Origin: Porites lobata
Taxonomy: Eukaryota; Cnidaria; Anthozoa; Scleractinia; Poritidae
Assembly (NCBI GenBank): GCA_942486035.1
Contig: CALNXK010000002.1
Location: 2,929,501-2,993,500, forward strand
Direction of reading: 5' to 3'
DNA length: 64,000 nt
Shown here piece by piece: positions 56,150-64,000 of the stretch. Position numbers and translations under genes: made by a program. Position 1 is the first letter of the stretch; every line of letters begins with the position of its first letter. The notes below the pieces were generated by a model that saw nothing but the letters and a program-made list of their open reading frames with translations, ran no database searches and was not told the DNA's origin.

Positions 56150-57479
56150 AGTACGAATAATGCTAAAAACAAGTACAAACATCTCACGGTATTTCTACTC
56201 CAGAAGCCTGGTTTGACTGGTTTCAGTCTACAAATTAAATGTCGCACATGCAGGCAGAAAATGCAGTTTTCTGGGGAAAATAATGGAATAAGAGCCAAAT
56301 TGTAAGCTTAAATAAAACTGAATTTCTGGACTAAAATCGCCTGAACAAAAACGAAATTTCAACATTTATTAAAAATAGATAGAACATACAAACTTTTTCA
56401 GCTCAAGATACAACAGAGAAGAAAACAGACCTGAAGTTGTGTGATAGAGATGGTGATGGGGAAAATCCGTGAAAGAAACAACAATGTCCATTAAATACAA
56501 TCCCTGCCAAGGAACTGAACAGTCCTCACCTCTAGTTCTTTTACAATGTGAGGAAACTTGACATGATAGACTTTAAACCTTCTCATTTTGTTTGTATGAC
56601 CCATGAAGATGAGATTTCAAGTCCTTTGTAGGACTTGAAACTCCTTGAATTTGTGTGAGAGTTTTTGTCTTTCCGTCACAATTTGCTCTACTCAATTTTC
56701 CTATTTGCAGTCCATTTTACAAAACCAAAAGACCATCATGGGATTGGGTAGGGATGGAACCTTGCATGGGATGGCACCTATGAGTCCCGTTCATGCCCAT
56801 TCCCTCTGGGCAGGCCTGTGCCCAGAAAAGCTGGTAGAATTAAAACTAAAAGTTCGAGCACAAACCTCAGAAAGGGACATTTTTTAAAATTTTTTTCCTC
56901 TATAAAATAAAGGAATTGTGGGCTTGCTAAAAACTTAGGGTGGGTTTTTCAAACAGAGTTTAGCCAGTGTACAACAGAACCACATTCTAAGCCATATAGA
57001 ATTTGATTAATTCCACACATAACTAAATTGTTTATCATGAGCAGCGTCAAGAAGGCATATAGTGCACACAAAATAAATATCTGCTTAAAATAAACTGGTT
57101 ATAAACAAATTTGGAAGTTTCCTGATTGTCTTAAGCCACCAAGTTAGACTTTGTTTAAAACTATTTTAAATAACCAGCCCTAAGAGACTGCAGTTTGTGA
57201 CTACCACAAGAAAAAAACAAACCTGCGGCATCCCACAGAACCAATTTCCTTTCGTTTGAAAACAGTCTCATGGCACACTCAGGGTAAATTATGATTCTTT
57301 TTTATAAGAACCCGTTTATATGAACGTTCAGGCTGAGATAAGCGAAAATTTTAACTGAACATACTGCAAACATACCCAGACTGAGTGTCAGTTAAGAACA
57401 TCTTTACTTTGGCGTTATCATCTAACTCAGAAACCTAACGGTTTATTTAGATGCTAGGCATTTCCTTACATGTAATGTA
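56150..57479. other. Intron, no gene
   Basis: A possible 57202-57255 exon on - was considered and rejected on phase. No other signal. Confidence 0.4.
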
Positions 57480-57596
57480 TTTTTAGTTTTCCTTTTATTA
57501 CACTGTATATAACGGACCGTTAAACTAAAACTACCTTCTGTAACTATAATTATTCTAAAGCAAAATGTAAATAAAGCTTGTTGTTGTTGTTGTTTC
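57480..57596 (+). mobile_element. LINE 3' tail with (TTG)n
   Basis: 'aaatgtaaataaagcttgtt' followed by TTG repeats has the polyadenylation-like signal plus short tandem tail typical of heavily 5'-truncated CR1/L2 copies. No coding sequence is left. Confidence 0.45.
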
Positions 57597-58055
57597 GTCA
57601 TGAGCAGTATATCTGTGAGAATTGCTTGGGTTAAGAGGGGTCTCTTCCGTGTTTTCATATGACAATCAACTCAAATAGCTACGGGAATTTTTTAACATTA
57701 ACTAATGATGTGGTTTTCTTATTGCATGATAAACTGAATAATATAAGGCATTGAGCTCCCTTTGAGCAAGTAATAGGCTGATTTAGCTACAGAATGAGAA
57801 CGACGGCGCACACAAATGAAACAACTGGCTTGACCAATGGCAGAGCGACAAATTGGACACTGGAAGTCAAGCCGCGCACTTTCCCGTCATCAACTGACGT
57901 TCCCGTCCTGTTGCTAAATCAGTCTAATATTTATCTGGGGGCAAGTGAAAACTGAAGTTTACTTGCCCATTAGGCAAGTAGATTTCAATTTTTTTCCAGC
58001 CATGTAAGTGGCATGCAAAAGAACATTTGAATTGTAAAATTTGTTAAATAAACAC

Positions 58056-58199
58056 CTGTACAGTGTGGGTTTGGATTACAGTGGGCATCTTTGGAGAGGG
58101 CACCCTTGATTGCTGTTTTCATATGCCTAGCAGCTCTGATCATGCCTTCACATTCTGGATTTTTTGTTGGACTCTGTGCTTCTATGAACTTAACAACAG
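58056..58199 (-). CDS. Ectodomain exon with three Cys
   Basis: Acceptor 'tttctcttacag', donor TACAG|GTGTTT, 144 nt, phase 1 in and out. Encodes VVKFIEAQSPTKNPECEGMI, then RAARHMKTAIKGALSKDAHC and NPNPHCT. If the hydrophobic residues of the preceding exon are a signal sequence, cleavage near IEA/QS would make this the mature N-terminus. Unrecognised family. Confidence 0.65.
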
Positions 58200-58545
58200 C
58201 TGTAAGAGAAAACAAATTATGAATAATACAAGTGAGTTCAAGAGGTTCTTATATTTCCTAATAACTCATCAAGTTAACATGGATGTGATGTACCATGACT
58301 TGCCCATGAAAATATTACCCTCAAAGTACAATGATGACGTTGACTATGTGACTGAATACATGTACTTCACATTAAACCTCTTCTGAAGGACTTTTTCATA
58401 TGCATAGTGCTCCTTTGTTTTTACAAAGTAAAATAAAATGATCTGATCATTCTAGAGTTTCTTAAGATTTTGAATACTTAAGTACTTTAGTGAACGTTAT
58501 GTCCAAACTTCAACACTGAATCTAAATCAAGATTCTTTTTCCAGG

Positions 58546-58976
58546 TTTGGAGCTAAACTTTGGAACACAATTCCTAACGAATTTCGTCAACTCTCCAAAG
58601 AGATTTTAAAAAAAGTCTCATGACTCTTTGCTCTCAATAATGGAAGCAGAGGAAGATTATTTTGAAGTGCCCATTCTCCTAGAAAAAATGGCAAATTCTG
58701 CATCCTCAAGGCACTAATAATTGATCGGTTCTGTTAGTAGTAAATTTGTCTTGTAATATCATTCTGTAAGACTATATATTTTGTAACTTTAGCTTGTTTT
58801 TCTGTAATTCTTATTTATCCACGTAGTTTATTTAGTCACTTTACAATATCATCTGATATGACTGCTGTAACCTTTCCTCTCTGCCCACCTCGTCTAGCTT
58901 TTGCTATTTGTGGGCCGAGATGCATGGCAAATTGATGTGTATGAAAATAAAGTATAGTTGATATAGTTGAAAGGGA
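58546..58976 (+). pseudogene. 5'-truncated LINE, same family as 32.5 kb
   Basis: RFGAKLWNTIPNEFRQLSKE corresponds to the C-terminus of the 32475-35395 LINE. The 3' region also matches it ('tttgctatttgtgggccgag', then 'gaaaataaagtatagttgat' and GTTGATATAGTTGA at the end). Only the last ~430 bp were inserted. Confidence 0.8.
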
Positions 58977-59193
58977 CACAGAAACAACAAACTCAAGAGT
59001 TGGCCCTCATGGCCACCACCGTTTCGTGCAGTTTTTCTAGTGAGTGCTGAAGTAGCTTTTGAGTTAATACAGGGTTTCATTTACAATGGGGTCTGGTTGA
59101 CGCAGGTTTCACCAAGGTATTGTCATTTTCCAGGCTCGACGATAAGAAGAATAATGCCCAAATTCAGATTAAACTACCATACTTATTACTTAC

Positions 59194-59254
59194 TCAGCAG
59201 AATAATTATAACAAATCCCCTGGGGAATTCTTCATTGTAACCAGCTTGCACTGA
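59194..59254 (-). CDS. Tentative 5' exon, hydrophobic
   Basis: Acceptor 'ccaaatttag', donor CTGA|GTAAGT, 61 nt, ending in phase 1 and so matching the 58.1-kb exon. Encodes SVQAGYNEEFPRGFVIIILL plus a split Thr. With the next exon this makes the hydrophobic run GFVIIILLTVV, possibly a signal-peptide core. There is no Met in this frame before a stop, so an upstream exon is required. Confidence 0.4.
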
Positions 59255-61860
59255 CTAAATTTGGACATTTGTGATATTCAATAAAATGACATCATTGGTG
59301 CAGGATAACAAAAGAAAAAGGTACAGCAACCAAGAAGCCCTGGGGATGGGATTGCAATAGCTGAGCAGTTTTGGTAGAGCTAGAGAAAAATAACAGAGAA
59401 AATTTCATATATTTTGCATAGAAGAAATAGCCACCCTACTTGCCTAAAAACATAGCAAGAATAGACAACTGACAACTGCTATTTGAAGAATATCTTGTAG
59501 ACTACATTTGATTGAGCTAAGGCTGTTTTAGCTAGTTTTTTTTTTTTTTAAATTATGAATTATTTTGAATGAAAAAGTCCTTTGGTATGATCTAAAATAT
59601 TATACATTCTGAGGAGGGTTATCTGCTGAGATAACACCTCTCTCAATCTGCAAAATTCTTCAGATCATAGCTTCATTCAATAATTGCTAAAGATGACTGG
59701 TGTTGAGTTTTTGTGCAACTAGCACTACGATGGGACTTGTAATATTATTTTACACAATTTCCTTTGTTGAAGCCTCCTGTGTTGATTACTACAATTTACA
59801 ATAAATATATAAAAATGATTCTTATCCAACTCTTATACAGTAACACATCACATTTTGGACCTCCTTACCTGGAACATTACAAGCTGAATTATATTCATTG
59901 TTACCAGGTTACCAACATTTTTGTCAATATCAAAATAAAACAGAAATGAATTACAGACAAACCAGGTCAAGCGTACCCCCAAAGAATCCATTAATGAATT
60001 TATTATTCAAAAGTTGAATCCATTGATAGTTGTAGATTTCAGATTGATGTCTGCATTCTTGTATGTGTAATGAGCCGTGAATTCACATGCGAGGCAGTTA
60101 TGAAATTTCTACCAGCCCCATTTTCCTGAAATTGATGTAAATGTCTTCTAAGAAGCTTAATTCATTCAAAGATTTCCAATCTGACCAAATACAGAGAAGT
60201 TCTCGTAAAATATTCACTGCTCATTACGCATGCAGAAATGCCGCTTTGAATTTGACACCAGTTACGGGAACGACTAACGGATTCATTTTTCAAATAATCA
60301 ATTCACTGATAGAATCTTGGGGGGTACGCTTGACTTGGTTTGACTGTAACAGTTCTGTAATAATGCAAGACACTACTCATGATATACTGGTATTGTGATT
60401 GAATCCAAAAGCCATATAATTTCCATAAAATGTATTTCAAGCTCAACAAGCGCACAGGATTTGTGCATTTTGCAAGAGTTTTGTAAAGCAAAATAAAATA
60501 TATCTTTGTCATATCCGAACTCTTGGATGAAGATTTTCTAACATGAATACTCATAGCTGCATAAAAATAGTTAAGGGAATTATTGAAAGTGATGTACACT
60601 GTACATATAAACAAGGTAGAGAAATGAAATGACAACCTGATTTTATCAACAAGATCATAGTTCACTGTCAAGTGAAACAGTTAAATTGACTTAAATAAGT
60701 CTGTAGCAGTAGTTGAATTATAAATGTCACGAAACAAACAATCAGCTCAACCTGATAAATAATTCAAACCATTCCTTCCTACAAGCTGGGACCAGTGAAA
60801 GATTATTTGAAGTAAAGAGCATGATAGCTAGAATAATGTTATTATAAAAAAGACAGGTATCAAGAACTTTGTGCTCTGTGCATCAAGACAGAGGACATAA
60901 TGGAGCTTATATGAAATAACTAAGACGCATCGAGAATATCAATTTAAAAAATGAAAAGAATAGGCTAGCTAGAGACTGTGTTGGACCGGAACCTTCGGAT
61001 TCGATATGTTTTGAAATCCATCGCTATCTCCAACAACCTCATTCGACCCCACAGAAAACAACAAGACCAGAAATGCATGGCAATCGTGACTCATCGTCTT
61101 CAACATTCAAGACAAGTCGGGCAAAAAAAGTTTTGGACGTAACAATGGTTGAACGGAAGCATTTCGATCGAAGAAAACAACAATAGTCTACAGGACGTTC
61201 ACATTAAAGCATAAACACATCGCAAAACAAGGGATCATCGATACCACAAAATATTCCTTTGCCTTCTGAGAAACCTGGCCAGAGCTATAAGGTACATCAC
61301 GAGTAGCTTACTTGTATATTTAAAGCTTAAAAACAGGAGCTAAACGATAGTACACAAAAAGTTCCTGTTCGACAAATATCAGAGGAATCGAGAAAATCAT
61401 GCGTATGTTTTCAAGGAAACATATTCTACACTCACATAACAGGAAAAGAACGTGGCGAAGGATCCACATACTGGATTTTCAGAACAAATGTAGATGACGA
61501 GGCAGAAATTCATGTGACTAAGAACCATGTATCAGCGAAGTTTGCTCGCCGCTTGAATATTGTTTTTCTCCAGATCGTCGTGAATCATGGGTAAAATTAA
61601 AAAAGTGTTTGTCATCAGCGGCAATAATAGCGGCAATTTAATATACTGTATGTAAGAACCGCACTTTGTCCTCAAATTTTCGCTGCCTGACACTTTCCGG
61701 CGTCTTCCGACATATTGATACGTTCTTACACATATTCATTTGCTTATCAATAAGCTGTGGAATTATCTGGCTTGTGCTTTTGAAACTGAGATTTCTCAAC
61801 TACCGGTGACTTTGCCTCTTTACGGTAATCATGGATAAGAGAACTTTGTTGACACGTATG
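59255..61860. other. Intergenic / 5' region between divergent genes
   Basis: No exon is supported with confidence. 60969-61094 on - encodes a signal-peptide-like start but has no good donor. It should contain the start of the - strand gene and the EXT2 promoter. No TATA box or CpG cluster stands out. Confidence 0.4.
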
Positions 61861-61899
61861 CAAGATAATGCATAAAATTCCGAAGCTTTGTTCTTACAG

Positions 61900-61944
61900 C
61901 GTTTTGTTTCATATTGATTTTCGAAGTACCGCTTAGCCTTTAAG
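61900..61944 (+). promoter_or_regulatory. EXT2: EXT2 5' UTR end with possible acceptor
   Basis: 'gctttgttcttacag' ends at 61899 and looks like a 3' splice site, so the coding exon may be preceded by a 5' UTR intron. The start context 'tttaagATGa' has A at -3, which is favourable. Confidence 0.4.
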
Positions 61945-62426
61945 ATGAGATTGCAGACAAGAAGTGTTCTGTTAGTAGGCCTTCTTTTTTCTGGAGTATT
62001 TATTTTCTTTGCTTTGGAGTTATGGTCCATTCTTCCGTTTTCCGATGATAAAAAAGAAGTCAACCCGTCTCCTTTGGACGACAACTTGGTCGAAGTTGCC
62101 GTAAAAGCGGAGACACCGCTTGCCAAAAAGAGGGACACTAAGTGTCTGATGCATAGCTGTTTTGACGTATTTCGATGTGCAGTGAATGAAAATAAACTTA
62201 TATCTGTCTATGTGTATCCTTACACCCGCTTTTTGGACGAGAATGGGCATGCTGTCAACCAGGAAATGTCTCAGGAATTTTATGAACTTCTCGCAGCCAT
62301 AGTAAACAGCAAGTACTACACTTCTGATATGAATAGTGCCTGTATTATAATTCCTTCGATAGACACCTTGAACCAAAATGGTCTAGACGTCAAAGGCATC
62401 GCCAGAATTCTTTCTGGGCTACCCAG
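61945..62426 (+). CDS. EXT2: Exostosin-2, first coding exon (partial gene)
   Basis: EXT2 with EXT1 forms the Golgi complex that polymerises heparan sulfate (GlcA and GlcNAc transfer). This exon has a short basic N-terminus (MRLQTR), a signal anchor (SVLLVGLLFSGVFIFFALEL), a ~50-residue stem, then the conserved exostosin start CLMHSCFDVFRC, ISVYVYPYTRFLDENG, EFYELLAAIVNSKYYTSDMN and CIIIPSIDTLNQNGL. It ends LSGLP plus two bases at CCCAG|GTAAGT, phase 2. EXT1 would show a different N-terminal Cys block; the CxMHxCFDVxRC and 'PSIDxLNQN' motifs point to EXT2. The remaining exons lie beyond the window, and so does the glycosyltransferase core. Confidence 0.9.
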
Positions 62427-62475
62427 GTAAGTTTCACTCCGCATATACTGATAATACATGTAAGTGAAACAAAGA

Positions 62476-62964
62476 TACAGTGAAACCTCTATTAAGCGGA
62501 CACCTTCGGGACCCTCCCAAGTGTCCGCGTAATAGAGGGTGGCCGCTTAATGGAGGTTGTAAAAATTGTGCAATGTTTGTTAACGATCAGCGTTCAACGG
62601 TTACTCTGTACTGTGATAAAATTGCATGTTGTTAAAGAAGCTATCCAGAGTTCAAGTTCATTACCTTTCATTACAAACTTTAATTTGTTTTAAATGCAAA
62701 AACATTAACTGACTTCAGTCCGTATTTCAAGAACATATTCCAATACTACTATTGTCCGGTGTCTGCTTAATAGAGGTTATTAACAATAGAAATTAGCCAA
62801 ATACACCTTATTTTAGTGTCCACATCCGCTTAATAGAGGTGTCCGCTGAATAGCGGTTCATTATAAAGGGAAATATAAGATGTTAATTTCGGGACCCTGC
62901 TTAGTGTCCGTTTAATAGAGGGTGTCTGCTTAAATGGGGGTCTGTTTATAGAGGTTTCACTGTA
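62476..62964. mobile_element. MITE, TACAGTGAAACCTC ends
   Basis: Ends are TACAGTGAAACCTCTATTAA and TTTATAGAGGTTTCACTGTA, flanked by TA (Tc1/mariner-like target). The interior repeats 'gtgtccgcttaatagaggt' about six times, in both orientations, near the two ends. Confidence 0.8.
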
Positions 62965-63533
62965 ATGGTAATTGAAACTGCAGATATTGCTCCAAATGTA
63001 ACCAGGGTTCAAGTTTTGCCCAGAAGATTAATGTACCAGTCAATTCCAAAACTACCCATCCCCCTGGCCAAACTGTTTGAGAGATGGTGATGTCATGCGC
63101 GACGTGATCTCATCCATTTACTGTATTTCGTAACAGCCATGACAATGCCTCAAACAGTTCAGAAGGTCTGCCTGTGATGTTATTCACAAAAGAATTTATT
63201 TTAATCACCATTCAACAAGGTAATATTGTCAGCAGTCATTTACATGCTTGTGTGCAGAAATAGTTTTGTAACAAAGGGAGGGCACATTTAAATGTTGACC
63301 TTGAAACATTTAATTATGTAGCTAGTTTAGGCTAAGCCTTTAAAAAGACCTAAAACTAGCTCTTATGGTAGCCTGCAAATACAGCCATGTTTCCCACTCT
63401 GCACCGCTAGGGACACTTTGCAGGAAACACATCTGCACCTCAGTGACAGACATTCCATACTGATTTCTGGAACCTGGTCAGGAGCACGTAAGAGTTATTT
63501 TAGCTGCAAGACTCAGAAAATGCAAGCGCTTCT

Positions 63534-63553
63534 TGTGTGTGTGTGTGTGTGTG
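63534..63553. repeat. (TG)n microsatellite
   Basis: About ten GT units, interrupted by one A at the right. Confidence 0.9.
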
Positions 63554-64000
63554 TATGTGTACTTGCCAAAAGGGAATCATGGTCCCAGGCATTCCTAGCG
63601 ACGACTGTGGAAACTGGGGATACAAATCGTGATGTGTCACAGCACCATTGCTTTATTTTGTCAAGAAAGCTTAAGAAAGATTGATGCAAAAGGTGTTGAG
63701 CCTTTCCGGAATGGGTCGGTCCACGAATTCTATCACCTTAAAGCGTTGATTACTTTGGCACAAGTGAATACTTCACTGAAAACTTTGATGGTGAGGCTAT
63801 AAACTGGTTGGGTGTTGTAAACTTTCATTGTATGTAAATGAGTCTTGTAAGGAGCATGCAGTTCAGTTTTGCCAATGATTGAAATGACATGCCATGTTCA
63901 TCACGTTTTTGGTCTCTGGCAATGATGTTATTTCTCTCAAATTGATTTTCGTGAATTTATACACGCGTTCTCAATCATTGTTGAATACAATATAAAAAGT

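Larger units (their letters stand above)
24107..59254 (-). other. Split gene for a stalked type I membrane protein
   Basis: Overall gene model on the - strand, assembled by me. Exons are at 59254-59194, 58199-58056, 52108-51882, 45746-45653, four stalk exons (43487-43443, 42637-42593, 41788-41744, 41148-41104), 24898-24839 and 24291-24107. Every junction has AG/GT sites and matching phase, so the frame stays open to the TAA. The predicted order is a hydrophobic start that could be a signal sequence, a Cys-containing ectodomain (9 Cys) of no family I recognise, a 4 x 15-residue Ser/Thr stalk, a Gly/Asp/Lys linker, one transmembrane helix and a ~34-residue tail. The initiator Met exon is not identified. 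The model needs RNA support; the 3' half is firmer than the 5' end. Confidence 0.6.
62427..64000 (+). other. EXT2: EXT2 intron 1 (partial)
   Basis: Begins GTAAGT. It contains the TIR element 62476-62964 and a TG microsatellite near 63535. No second coding exon of EXT2 was found before the window ends; the frame at 63418-63684 has no exostosin similarity. Confidence 0.75.

Noticed and set aside
57202..57255. Possible - strand exon encoding CAMRLFSNERKLVLWDAA
   Set aside because: Weak acceptor without a pyrimidine tract, and its phase cannot be reconciled with the flanking exons, which join each other directly in frame.
60303..60671. 122-codon - strand frame
   Set aside because: No recognisable domain, no signal peptide or matching splice phase to the membrane gene.
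60969..61094. - strand frame MSHDCHAFLVLLFSVGSNEV as first exon with signal peptide
   Set aside because: The hydrophobic start is attractive, but no consensus donor (only AAG|GTTCCG or GAG|GTTGTT) and no other support; left as a lead, not a feature.
61432..61515. - strand start MNFCLVIYICSENP with a GTGAGT donor in phase 0
   Set aside because: Phase would fit the 59.2-kb exon, but the N-terminus is not a convincing signal peptide and nothing else supports it.
61800..62376. - strand frames of 112 and 118 codons opposite EXT2
   Set aside because: Shadows of the EXT2 exon.
1..64000. CRISPR arrays, rRNA genes, bacterial operons
   Set aside because: No regularly spaced identical short repeats with unique spacers, no rRNA-like sequence, and the gene structure is eukaryotic.

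Overview
The window looks like nuclear DNA of an invertebrate metazoan, most likely a cnidarian and probably a stony coral. It is AT-rich and has spliced genes with large introns. It is crowded with CR1/L2-like LINE fossils, Penelope-like traces with hammerhead-type motifs, and many short terminal-inverted-repeat (TIR) elements. The species guess is inference; nothing in the sequence names it.

Two host genes are supported. (1) On the + strand, 61945-62426 is the first coding exon of EXT2, a heparan sulfate co-polymerase: a type II signal anchor, then the conserved Cys-rich start of the exostosin domain, ending at a clean splice donor. The rest lies beyond the window. (2) On the - strand, about 24.1-59.3 kb is a previously unnamed type I membrane protein gene that I pieced together from compatible splice phases. 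In transcript order its exons are 59254-59194 (tentative), 58199-58056, 52108-51882, 45746-45653, four identical 45-nt exons (43487-43443, 42637-42593, 41788-41744, 41148-41104), 24898-24839 and 24291-24107. The four small exons sit one per unit in a tandem array of ~849-bp units (40801-43985). Each adds a 15-residue Ser/Thr/Pro-rich block, so the array builds an extensible mucin-like stalk next to the membrane. A degenerate copy of the same exon and its introns survives at ~25.67 kb. The last exon supplies one transmembrane helix and a short tail with tyrosines.

Layout: 1-22 kb is mostly repeats: LINE fossils at 0.4, 4-5.7, 7.0-7.4, 8.1-8.3, 9.4-10.7 and 13.5-13.7 kb; TIR elements at 1.9, 3.1, 6.1, 8.4, 14.4, 18.3, 19, 21 and 21.7 kb; and a pair of inverted ~620-bp repeats at 11.9 and 15.7 kb. 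22-24.1 kb is ORF-poor and is the probable 3' UTR and flank of the membrane gene. 25-41 kb is its giant intron, holding a ~1.6-kb fold-back element (28.99-30.57), several TIR elements, a Penelope-like inverted repeat split by a LINE (31.99-35.4), an unclassified 1458-bp TIR element with a smaller one nested inside it (35.78-37.24), and a hAT-like element with 8-bp target-site duplications (TSDs) (38.92-40.14). 44-52 kb holds more introns with a complete but dead Ty3/gypsy-like retrotransposon that has very short LTRs (46.42-50.61). 52.6-58 kb is an intron with another LINE. 59.3-61.9 kb separates the two divergent genes. 62.4-64 kb is EXT2 intron 1, with a TIR element.

All transposable-element proteins seen are broken by stops or frameshifts. 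Exon calls rest on reading frame, GT/AG sites and phase agreement only; no transcript evidence was available.
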